Shown piece by piece: positions 1 through 7,506 of a stretch of DNA of 64,000 nt (positions within the stretch are counted from its first letter, which is position 1; each line of letters starts with the position of its first letter). Origin of the DNA: an uncultured Coriobacteriaceae bacterium (lineage in GTDB: Bacteria; Actinomycetota; Coriobacteriia; Coriobacteriales; Coriobacteriaceae); contig CASEER010000003.1 of assembly GCA_949287085.1 (NCBI GenBank), positions 1 through 64,000 on the forward strand, given 5' to 3'. Both the position numbers and the translations under genes were made by a program. The notes under the pieces were generated by a model. It was not told the DNA's origin, made no database searches, and was given only the letters and a program-made list of their open reading frames with translations.

Positions 1-1
1 C

Positions 2-796
2 GCGGCAGCGGGCTTTTCGGCGTGGCGCCTGCTCACCGCGAAGCCGGCCCATGTCGCCGAGCAGGACCAGGGCGGCACCGGCGAGACCGTCTACGAGGAC
101 TTCGAGGTCGGCGAGGTCAGGCTCCTCACCGACGGGGACCTCGGCCCGCGCCTCGAGGTCACGATCACCAACAACACCGGCGAGATCGCGACGGGCGTCG
201 GCTTCGACGCGACCGGCGACATCGCCATCACCGACGAGTACGGCGACGAGGGCACCGTCAACGCCGACCTCGACCTCGTCGCCTGGGAGCCGGGCGTGTA
301 CGGCGGGGACATCGCCTACCTCCAGCCCGGCGAGAACACGGTGACGATCATCCCGGAGTACCCCTCCGGCGTCGTGGCGAGCTACACCCCCGACCAGGGC
401 GACACCCAGGAGTTCCGGCTCGACGAGGTCGAGAACATCGAGTTCGAGGTCGGCAGCACCCGCGGGCTCGGGAGCGGCGAGCAGCTCCTCGCCCCCGAGG
501 ACTGCGGCGTCGAGATCGAGCTCTCGCCCGACGGCTCCATCACGGGCTCCATCACCAACAACACCGACGTCCGCTGGCGCCGCGCGACCGTCCACCTGCG
601 CGCCGAGAACGCCGACGGCACCCCCGCGACCATGGGGCTCAACGAGAGCACCAACGACGAGGCGTTCAACTACGGCGAGATCACGGTCGAGTACGTCCGC
701 CCGGGCGAGACCGTCGACCTCGAGAAGGGCGCCAGCATGTACTACGACCCCGCCCGCGTCGTGGCGACCTATGTCGTCATCGAGGAGGACGTGTAG
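2..796 (+). CDS. Hypothetical secreted or membrane-anchored protein, 5'-truncated
   Basis: The reading frame is open from base 2 and ends at TAG 794-796, so only the C-terminal 264 residues are present and the start lies left of the window. The first residues (AAAGFSAWRLLTAKP) look like the end of a membrane segment or signal anchor. The rest is acidic and beta-rich, with two similar stretches containing TNNT (EVTITNNTGEIATG and GSITNNTDVRWRR). These resemble the small beta-sandwich repeats (FxLYD type) of Gram-positive surface proteins, but the resemblance is by eye and no function is claimed. Codon choice is almost entirely C- or G-ending (ATC, TTC, GAG, CTC), stricter than in most genes to the right, which use ATT and TTT often. 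A strong terminator follows. Confidence 0.75.
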   Translation, partial: AAAGFSAWRLLTAKPAHVAEQDQGGTGETVYEDFEVGEVRLLTDGDLGPRLEVTITNNTGEIATGVGFDATGDIAITDEYGDEGTVNADLDLVAWEPGVYGGDIAYLQPGENTVTIIPEYPSGVVASYTPDQGDTQEFRLDEVENIEFEVGSTRGLGSGEQLLAPEDCGVEIELSPDGSITGSITNNTDVRWRRATVHLRAENADGTPATMGLNESTNDEAFNYGEITVEYVRPGETVDLEKGASMYYDPARVVATYVVIEEDV

Positions 797-825
797 CGGA
801 ATCATCGGGAGCGCATCTCTATAGC

Positions 826-861
826 GAAACGGGAGGCCGATGGCCTCCCGTTTCTTTTTTT
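826..861 (+). terminator. Rho-independent terminator after the left-edge gene
   Basis: A perfect 13-bp stem (826-838 with 842-854), three-base loop, then a run of seven T. It lies 30 bases after the stop of the left-edge gene and just beyond the stop of the convergent small gene ending at 887. Confidence 0.93.
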
Positions 862-886
862 CTCAGCAGCCCGGTGCGCCACGCCG

Positions 887-1135
887 TTATTCGCCTGCGG
901 CCTGGAGCTTGCGCTCGAGAACGGCCACCTGACGGTTGAGCCGGGCGTTCGCAGCGGACAAGGCGAGCGCGCGGCCGCGCTCGTAGGCGCGCTGGCGCTC
1001 GCGCTCGGCGACCATCACGGCGATGTCGTGAACATGCATGCCCGTGAGGTCGGCTACGCCGCCGTCGTCCACCCCGAGGTCGTGGAGGGCCTCGACGACG
1101 AGCGCCTCCATGGGATCGATGCTGACTGCCTCCAT
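887..1135 (-). CDS. Small hypothetical protein with C-terminal coiled coil
   Basis: This is an 82-residue protein. I start it at the ATG at 1135 because GGAGGT lies eight bases upstream; the open frame extends further but without a comparable ribosome binding site. The N-terminal half (IDPMEALVVEALHDLGVDD) is acidic. The second half is rich in Arg, Ala and Leu with heptad-like spacing (AANARLNRQVAVLERKLQA), which suggests a coiled coil and possibly oligomerisation. I recognise no family. It is convergent with the left-edge gene. Function unknown. Confidence 0.6.
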   Translation of the reverse strand: MEAVSIDPMEALVVEALHDLGVDDGGVADLTGMHVHDIAVMVAERERQRAYERGRALALSAANARLNRQVAVLERKLQAAGE

Positions 1136-1299
1136 CTGACCACCTCCTTCCGGCCTACGTTGTTTCTGCCACGATACCCGACTTCGCAACTCGCGAGCTC
1201 GGGATAAATTTCTAGACGTTCGCGGGGTATCCGGCGGGCTCTTCTTGGCATCCCGCCTCATATGGCGAAAGCCCTGCGGGAAAGAATGAGTATTCTTCG

Positions 1300-1505
1300 A
1301 CTTTGGTGACGGTTTTGGAATGCCAGACGAATCTTTTACAACTTTGGTGACGGTTTTTCCTATATCGCCAAGTAGACCGCACCACTTCACTAATAAAAGC
1401 ACAGGTTGCAGTACGGCCTCAAGCCTGGCCTACTTTTCAATCCTCTTAAAACCGTCACCAAAGTTGAAAGAATACCCGCACGGTGACCAAAACCGTTACC
1501 AAAGT
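1300..1505. repeat. Mirror-arranged 17-bp repeats; MITE-like element or operator cluster
   Basis: Four copies of ACTTTGGTGACGGTTTT sit in an AT-richer gap. Two are in plus orientation at 1300-1316 and 1341-1357, and two inverted at 1448-1464 and 1489-1505, the last with one changed base. Spacing within each pair is exactly 41 bp, so the element has inverted ends of about 60 bp that each carry a duplicated site, around an interior of about 90 bp. No target-site duplication is evident and no protein is encoded inside. It could be a non-autonomous mobile element or a four-site operator. The flanks 1136-1299 and 1506-1643 hold nothing else I can identify. Confidence 0.7.
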
Positions 1506-1643
1506 CAAGTCGTTTGGCACCTCAGCAATGACATGCCAATCATTGTCTAGAAACTAAGGCCTGAAGCTAATTCTTCGCACCTCATGCTCGATTAACAAAC
1601 ACAAGGGCAAACAAACCGACTACTATCCCAAATCGCCATATCG

Positions 1644-2648
1644 TTATGCAGTAAGAAACACCATCACGATAATGCACGCGAACCCGGCAATGTCGGGCAT
1701 GGTGAAGATCGTGCCCAACGCAATTGCGCTGGTCACCGCGGCAGACACGGGCTCAACCGTGCCAATGAGGCTTGCGCGCATGGATCCAATATCCTTCACG
1801 CCCTGCATGTACAGCGAATACGCCAGGCAGGAGCCCACGGCCGCCAGCACCAAAAACGCGCCCCAACCCATGCCGTCAAGCTGCGGCGTGTGCGCCCACG
1901 GCTGGAAGAGACAGCTCATCACAATGCCCGAGAGCAGCATGCCCGACCCGGTTACCACCGACGCGCCGTACTTAGGCAAAATGCGCGACGGAATAATTGA
2001 CATGCATGCCGCGCCCACCGCCGCAACAAGACCAATGACCAGGCCATCGAACGGAATAGCCAAGTTTGAGGGGTTGCCGCCCGTCGCCAGCAGATACGTC
2101 CCCACGAGCGCCAGCACCACGCCCACCAGCTCGCGCCGACGGGGTCCACGCCGTCCGCGCAGGCACGAGTACACCATGATAATGATGAGTTGCAGGCACT
2201 GGAGCACCGTCGCCGTTCCCGCGTTGGTCAGACGAACCGCCATCAGGTAGCCATACTGGTTAAGCAGCACGCCCAGCGCCGCAAACACCACCAGCACCGC
2301 CAAGTCGCGCTTGCTGGTAAATAGCGCAATAAGGCTGTTGCGGCCGGCCTTGCGCGACAGAATGACCGCCATAAAAATGAGCCCCGACACCACCTGGCGC
2401 GCGCACATAAGCCACACGGTATCCACCGTATAGTTCTCAAACAAAAAGCTGGCGCACGTACCCGAAAAGCCCCAAAAAATGCCGCCGCAAAGCGTGGCCA
2501 ACACGCCGGTTACCGTGCGACGATCTTGCCGAGCATTCGAGCGATCGCGCCGCAGTTGCCGCAGCGCGCGCGAGGCCGCATCGACCCCAAACCTGCTCGC
2601 CGACTTGCCCTCAACCGTCTCCGTTGCACCCAGCGCCACGCCGCGCAC
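1644..2648 (-). CDS. EamA/DMT-superfamily transporter
   Basis: This is a 334-residue integral membrane protein of the drug/metabolite transporter superfamily. About ten hydrophobic helices are visible, beginning near residue 48 (GVLATLCGGIFWGFSG), with the internal-repeat look of EamA proteins and a late helix pair containing the conserved EPVSA. Such carriers move amino acids, metabolites or drugs; the substrate cannot be read here. The GTG start at 2648 is uncertain: it gives a hydrophilic N-terminal extension of about 45 residues, longer than usual, and its upstream GGGGAAGG is only a fair ribosome binding site. It is divergent from the M16C protease gene. Confidence 0.82.
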   Translation of the reverse strand: MRGVALGATETVEGKSASRFGVDAASRALRQLRRDRSNARQDRRTVTGVLATLCGGIFWGFSGTCASFLFENYTVDTVWLMCARQVVSGLIFMAVILSRKAGRNSLIALFTSKRDLAVLVVFAALGVLLNQYGYLMAVRLTNAGTATVLQCLQLIIIMVYSCLRGRRGPRRRELVGVVLALVGTYLLATGGNPSNLAIPFDGLVIGLVAAVGAACMSIIPSRILPKYGASVVTGSGMLLSGIVMSCLFQPWAHTPQLDGMGWGAFLVLAAVGSCLAYSLYMQGVKDIGSMRASLIGTVEPVSAAVTSAIALGTIFTMPDIAGFACIIVMVFLTA

Positions 2649-2942
2649 CCCTTCCCCGCTCGTAATCTATACCTCACCTTAACGTAAGACTTAGCAGGTT
2701 AAAAGGCATGTCTGTGTAAAGGGCGAGCCGACCGAACGCATGCTTTAGCTCGCCGGAGCGTGCCCTCGGCAAACGGCCGGCACGTCGGTCAGCAAGGCGC
2801 GGCGGCAACCCGCGCATCACAATCTCATCATGATTGAGCGCGCGTTGCCCGCGCCAAGCCATGAACCCACCCGAGTGCCGCCCGTCGGCATCCATTAGGG
2901 GTATAACTAGCTTCACTGCACCTCTTGCAACCAAGGAGACCC

Positions 2943-5900
2943 ATGGAACCAGAACCTACCGCCCCCGCATCCAACGCACGCGCCGCAGCCGCCGAGCTGC
3001 TCACGCCCGGCACCTCAACCTGCGGTTTTATCGTAGAGCGCTGCGAGGCCATCGACGAGCTTGACGCTGACGCCTACGTGCTTCGCCACGCGACATCGGG
3101 CGCGCGCCTGCTCTACCTGGCCTGCGACGACGAGAACAAAGCCTTTGCCATTGGCTTCAAAACGCCTCCCGCCAACAGCACGGGCGTCTTTCACATCCTG
3201 GAACACTCGGTGCTCGACGGCTCGGAAAAATTCCCGCTCAAGGAGCCGTTTGTCGAGCTCATCAAGGGTTCTATGCAAACGTTCCTCAACGCCATGACCT
3301 ACCCGGACAAGACCGTTTACCCTGTTGCGTCCACCAACGAGCAAGACCTGCTCAACCTCATGGACGTATACATGGATGCCGTGCTCAACCCGGCCATTTA
3401 TACCAAGCGCGCCATCTTTGAGCAGGAAGGCTGGCATTACGAGCTCGACGTGCCCGAAGGCGCGCCGCTCGACCAGGGCACGCTCCGTTACAACGGCGTG
3501 GTATTCAACGAGATGAAGGGTGCCCTTTCTGACCCCATGAGCGTGCTCGACGATGCCGTGGGCGCGGCGCTCTTCCCGGACACGGCCTATGCGTTTGAGT
3601 CGGGCGGCGACCCGCGCGTGATTCCGCAGCTCACCTACGAGGAATTCCTCGACACGCACGCGCGCCACTACAACCTGGCCAACAGCTACATCACGCTCTA
3701 CGGCGACTTTGCCGACGTGCGCCGCGAGCTGGCATTTTTGGACGAACGCTATCTCTCACAGGATAACGCCGCCGGCCGGCGCACTGCCGCCAAGCGCGCT
3801 GCAGGCGCCAGCGACGCCGCACTCGCTCCCAACCCACTGATCATGCAGGAGCCGGTTACCTGCGATTATGAGTGCGTCGACATGGCCACTACGCCCGACA
3901 ACGCCCTCGTGGGCATGGGCTACGTCATTGGCCAGGCGCTCGACACGTTCCACACCGTCGCAGCCGACGTGCTCTTTGACGCGCTTTTGGGGTCCAACGA
4001 GGCGCCCGTTAAGAAGGCCATTATCGCCGCTGGCTTGGGCGGCAATGTGGTGAGCTACACGTCCTCGGCTTGCCAGCAGCCCTACGAGCTCATCATGCTG
4101 CAGAACGCGCAGCCAGAATCTGCGCGCGCGTTTCGGCGCATGATCGAAGACACCTGCCGCGCGCTGGTTGAGCACGGCATTCCGCGCGATCGCCTGGAAG
4201 CCGTGATTAGCAGCAACGAGTTCTCGCTTCGCCAGCGCGACTATGGCACGGCCGACGGCGTGGTGCTTGCCTGCGATGCGCTCTCTACCTGGCTATATGA
4301 TGACGAAGCCGCAACGGACGCGCTCAAGTACGCCGACATTTACGCCGCGCTGCGCGAGGCGCTCGACGGCCCGTTCTTTGAAGACCTGCTGCGCGAGCTC
4401 GTGCTGGAAAGCAACCACTACGCACTCGTGGAGCTTGTGCCCACGGTGAACGCGGTGGGCGGCGCGGGCGAGGCTGAGCCTGCGGACGCAGCAGGCGGCG
4501 CGGGTGCTGCCGAGCCTGCGGAAGCAGCGGGCGGCGCGGGCGAGGCCGAAGCCGCCGAACTCGCCCAGATCAAAGCGGACATGTCCCCTGCCGGGCTACA
4601 GGCCATCGTTGACGACGTGGCAGAGCTGCGCCGCCAACAGGAAGCCGAGGACTCCCCCGAGGACCGCGCCAAGCTGCCGCGCTTGCACGTCGCCGACATT
4701 GGCCCCGCGCGCCCCGACCCCGCCTGCGCGCTTGACCAGAGCACCCCTATCCCCTGCCTGCGCCACAGCATCCCCACGCGCCGGCTGGCCTACGCACTCA
4801 CCTACTTTGACCTTACCCACGTAGGCTACGCCGAGCTGCCCTACGTCAAGGTGCTCTGCCGTCTTATGCAGCAGCTCCCCACCGCGCAGCGCAGCGCCGC
4901 CGAGCTCGACAGCTACATTGGCTCCAACCTGGGCTTTCTTACCTTTACCACCGAGGTCTACCAGCAGCCCAACTGGAAGCTCGCCCGTCCGATGCTCTTG
5001 GTTTCCGCCGGCGCGCTCTCCGAGAAGATCGATAAGCTCGCAAGCATCCCGCGCGAGGTATGGGCCGAGACCCAATTTGAGGATACGGCCCGCATTCGCG
5101 ACGTGCTCACGCAGCTCAAGATCGGCATGGAGCAGACGTTCATCACGGCGGGGCACCAGACAGCGCTCGGGCGCGCGCTTTCGTACGTCTCGCCGGCCGC
5201 GACAATCTCCGAGCAGCTGGGCGGCGTGGACTTCTATTACTTCTTGCGCGATTTGCTCGACCACTTTGACGAGCGCGCGGACGGCCTGTGCGCCAAGTTC
5301 CGCGAGCTGCAGCAGCGCATCTTTACCGCCACGGGCACCATCGCGAGCTTTACCGGCTCCGACGAAGACTACCGCCGCTACTGGGACGCCGCGGGTTCGC
5401 TGGGGCTGGCGGCACGCACCGCGCCCGCCAAGGAGCTCTACGTGCCCATGCCCGAAGACAAGCACGAGGCCTTTGTGATTCCGAGCGACGTGTGCTACCT
5501 GGGCCAGGCCACCGATCCGCGCGCACTGGGCATTGCAACCGACGGCAGCTGGAGCGTTGCGGCCAACGCGCTCTCCTACGGCTACCTGTGGAACGAGATT
5601 CGCGTCAAGGGCGGCGCCTATGGCTGCGGGTTCCGCGCCGCAGTGGACCGGCAGCTGGCGTTCTACACCTACCGCGACCCGGCCATTGACCCGTCGGTCG
5701 AGCGCATTGCCCAGGCAGGCGCCTGGCTGAGCTCGTTTGCCGAGGACCAGGACACCTTTGAGGGATACATCGTTTCGTCGGTCTCGGGCCACGATGCGCC
5801 TGTGAAGCCGTACGCGCTCACCAAGCGCATCAACGCTGCATACCTCTCCAAACGCCCCGCTGGTTTCCGCGAGCAGGCACGCGCCGACATGCTGGGCGCA

Positions 5901-6035
5901 ACGCAGGAGCGCCTGCGCGAGCTCGGTGGCGACGTTGCTCGCGTTGCGACCGAAGCCCCGCGCTGCGTGTTTGGCAGCCGTAGCATTATCGAGGCGAGCG
6001 ACGCCGATTGGAACGTCATCGACCTCCTCGCCTAG
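2943..6035 (+). CDS. M16C-type zinc metalloprotease (insulinase/presequence protease-like)
   Basis: This is a 1030-residue protein of the M16C (Cym1/PreP-like) peptidase family, which degrades peptides inside a clamshell of two halves. The inverted zinc motif HILEH is at residues 84-88 (GVFHILEHSVLDGSEKFP), with a likely further ligand region around NEMKGAL. The C-terminal half has the non-catalytic M16 repeat. There is no signal peptide, so it should be cytoplasmic. I use the ATG at 2943 with AAGGAG ten bases upstream; a TTG 18 bases earlier also opens the frame but lacks a site. The linker between the halves carries three near-perfect 12-residue Ala/Gly/Glu repeats. It is a single-gene unit closed by a strong terminator. 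Confidence 0.92.
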   Translation: MEPEPTAPASNARAAAAELLTPGTSTCGFIVERCEAIDELDADAYVLRHATSGARLLYLACDDENKAFAIGFKTPPANSTGVFHILEHSVLDGSEKFPLKEPFVELIKGSMQTFLNAMTYPDKTVYPVASTNEQDLLNLMDVYMDAVLNPAIYTKRAIFEQEGWHYELDVPEGAPLDQGTLRYNGVVFNEMKGALSDPMSVLDDAVGAALFPDTAYAFESGGDPRVIPQLTYEEFLDTHARHYNLANSYITLYGDFADVRRELAFLDERYLSQDNAAGRRTAAKRAAGASDAALAPNPLIMQEPVTCDYECVDMATTPDNALVGMGYVIGQALDTFHTVAADVLFDALLGSNEAPVKKAIIAAGLGGNVVSYTSSACQQPYELIMLQNAQPESARAFRRMIEDTCRALVEHGIPRDRLEAVISSNEFSLRQRDYGTADGVVLACDALSTWLYDDEAATDALKYADIYAALREALDGPFFEDLLRELVLESNHYALVELVPTVNAVGGAGEAEPADAAGGAGAAEPAEAAGGAGEAEAAELAQIKADMSPAGLQAIVDDVAELRRQQEAEDSPEDRAKLPRLHVADIGPARPDPACALDQSTPIPCLRHSIPTRRLAYALTYFDLTHVGYAELPYVKVLCRLMQQLPTAQRSAAELDSYIGSNLGFLTFTTEVYQQPNWKLARPMLLVSAGALSEKIDKLASIPREVWAETQFEDTARIRDVLTQLKIGMEQTFITAGHQTALGRALSYVSPAATISEQLGGVDFYYFLRDLLDHFDERADGLCAKFRELQQRIFTATGTIASFTGSDEDYRRYWDAAGSLGLAARTAPAKELYVPMPEDKHEAFVIPSDVCYLGQATDPRALGIATDGSWSVAANALSYGYLWNEIRVKGGAYGCGFRAAVDRQLAFYTYRDPAIDPSVERIAQAGAWLSSFAEDQDTFEGYIVSSVSGHDAPVKPYALTKRINAAYLSKRPAGFREQARADMLGATQERLRELGGDVARVATEAPRCVFGSRSIIEASDADWNVIDLLA
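4458..4565 (+). repeat. Three tandem 36-bp repeats inside the M16C protease gene
   Basis: Three 36-bp units (4458-4493, 4494-4529, 4530-4565) encode GGAGEAEPADAA-like dodecapeptides at about residues 506-541, between the two clamshell halves. The first two units are most alike. Because the unit is a multiple of three, copy number can change without breaking the frame. Confidence 0.85.
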
Positions 6036-6077
6036 GCGAAATTAGAACAGAGGAAATTTCACGTACGTCAATAAAGA

Positions 6078-6115
6078 GGCTCGGCGCACAACAGCCATCG
6101 TGTGCCGAGCCTTTT
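6078..6115. terminator. Bidirectional terminator between the protease gene and metA
   Basis: A 12-bp stem (6078-6089 with 6100-6111) is followed by TTTT on the plus strand and by a T-rich stretch on the minus strand. It sits between two convergent genes and probably serves both. Confidence 0.88.
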
Positions 6116-6116
6116 G

Positions 6117-7064
6117 CTACACCAAGCCCGCTTTGGCGCGCGCTAAGCGCCCGGCAAGCCGAATATCGTACGGTGTGGTTTGGTACACGTAGTAGTTAAG
6201 CCAGTTGGTATAGAGCAGCTGAGCCTGGCTGCACCATGTGTTGAGCGGCTCTTTCGTGGGGTCGTTATCGGGGAAGTAGTTCGCCGGAATCTGCGGATCA
6301 ATGCCGCGCTTCACGTCGCGCTCGTACTCAAGCCGCAGCGTGTCGGTGTCATATTCCGGATGGCCGAACACAAAGAACTGCCTGCTATCAACGCTCTTTA
6401 CTATATAGAGCCCCGCCTTGTCGGACACCGCGACCACCTCGAGGTCCGGGCATGCCTCCACATCGGCGCGGCGCACCTCGGTGTAGCGCGAATGTACCGC
6501 GTAGAACCGGTCATCGAACCCGCGCACGAGCGGCGAGGAGCGTTTAACCAGGTAGTGCTCGTACACACCCGAGAGTTTTTCGGACAACGTGTGCTTGTTG
6601 ATGCCGTAGTGGTGGTAGAGCCCCGCCTGTGCGCCCCAGCAAATATGCAGCGTTGAATGCACATTTTCGACCGACCAGTCCATGATGCGCTGAAGCTCGG
6701 GCCAATAATCGACGTCCTCAAAATCGAGCTGCTCAACCGGCGCACCCGTAATAATGAGGCCGTCAAAGTGCTCATGCTCGACTTCCTCAAACGTGCGGTA
6801 AAACGTTTCGAGATGCTGCTCGGACACATGTGTGGCCTCGTGGCTCACCGTACGCAGCAGTTCGACCTCAATCTGCAGCGGCGTGTTAGAGAGCTTGCGC
6901 ATGATTTGCGTCTCGGTGGCGATCTTCGTGGGCATGAGGTTCAAAATGAGCACGCGGAGCGGACGAATATCCTGGTGAAGGGCGCGGTACTCGGTCATAA
7001 CAAAGATGTTCTCGCGCTCAAGCGCCTGAGTGGCGGGCAGCGCGTCGGGGATGCGAATGGGCAT
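6117..7064 (-). CDS. metA: Homoserine O-acyltransferase (MetA family, predicted acetyl-CoA user)
   Basis: This 315-residue enzyme acylates L-homoserine at the first committed step of methionine synthesis. The MetA fold is clear: catalytic Cys142 ([10 protein letters not shown]), His235 and Glu237 (FGHPEYDT), in the usual numbering. Residue 111 is Glu ([16 protein letters not shown]). In studied members Glu here goes with acetyl-CoA use and Gly with succinyl-CoA use, so I predict homoserine O-acetyltransferase activity despite the common succinyltransferase name. The start has AAGGAG close upstream. A good promoter lies at 7147-7175 with a leader hairpin between. It is a single-gene unit sharing a terminator with the convergent protease gene. 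Confidence 0.95.
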   Translation of the reverse strand: MPIRIPDALPATQALERENIFVMTEYRALHQDIRPLRVLILNLMPTKIATETQIMRKLSNTPLQIEVELLRTVSHEATHVSEQHLETFYRTFEEVEHEHFDGLIITGAPVEQLDFEDVDYWPELQRIMDWSVENVHSTLHICWGAQAGLYHHYGINKHTLSEKLSGVYEHYLVKRSSPLVRGFDDRFYAVHSRYTEVRRADVEACPDLEVVAVSDKAGLYIVKSVDSRQFFVFGHPEYDTDTLRLEYERDVKRGIDPQIPANYFPDNDPTKEPLNTWCSQAQLLYTNWLNYYVYQTTPYDIRLAGRLARAKAGLV

Positions 7065-7091
7065 GCGGGCTCCTTACAAACTGCTAAAGCT

Positions 7092-7139
7092 CGCGTCAAA
7101 ACCACCGGCAGCACTCTGCTGCAGGCGCTGGTTGACGCG
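7092..7139 (-). promoter_or_regulatory. Leader hairpin of metA
   Basis: CGCGTCAA (7093-7100) pairs with TTGACGCG (7132-7139), with a nested perfect hairpin GCAGCA-CTC-TGCTGC inside. It lies at the very 5' end of the predicted metA transcript. It has no U-run, so it is not a simple terminator, and it does not show the sequence signature of a SAM-I riboswitch. It may be an operator or an mRNA-stabilising structure. Confidence 0.45.
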
Positions 7140-7146
7140 AAACTAA

Positions 7147-7175
7147 ATCTTTTCACGCAGCGACCAGCGCGTCAA
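7147..7175 (-). promoter_or_regulatory. Promoter of metA
   Basis: On the minus strand TTGACG (7175-7170) is followed after 17 bases by AAAGAT (7152-7147). Transcription would start near 7140, about 75 bases before the metA start codon. Confidence 0.6.
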
Positions 7176-7282
7176 GAGCGCGCGCATCCTCCAGATTGCC
7201 GCTGTCGCTTATTTAAGAACCCCTCTATGCAACAGAAAATCAGTTTCTATTGCGGCTGAAAAACAGTAGTATGTGCCGCGCG

Positions 7283-7444
7283 TGGCCAAATTATTCAGTG
7301 CTAGGTCTTTTGTCCCGCGTTTTGCCGGTGCGCTCTGCCCACCGCGCTGGTAGAGACGGGTGCCCGGGGCCCTCTACCAGGCCCTGGGAGAAAGCGCACC
7401 GGCGTTCTGCAGGAAGAAAGACCTAGCACTGCATTTTTTGGCCA
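7283..7444. repeat. 162-bp palindromic element, copy A
   Basis: The element begins and ends with TGGCCA and is largely self-complementary: TGCTAGGTCTTT at the left matches AAAGACCTAGCA at the right, then GCCGGTGCGC with GCGCACCGGC, then CTGGTAGAG with CTCTACCAG around a G/C-rich centre. Transcribed either way it would form one long hairpin. It lies 63 bases beyond the 3' end of the Gfo/Idh gene. A second copy of equal length with the same ends is at 36992-37153. The rest of the 442-base gap 7065-7506 is the metA promoter region and short featureless stretches. Confidence 0.85.
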
Positions 7445-7506
7445 TCTCGGACACGTTGGGCGCGCAGGTGACGGCTCAAAGCGCGTCAGCGAGCGCCGGC
7501 AGCAAT

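Noticed and set aside
7065-7260. SAM riboswitch upstream of metA
   Set aside because: The leader predicted from the promoter is only about 75 bases and lacks the SAM-I core sequences; only a simple hairpin is present.
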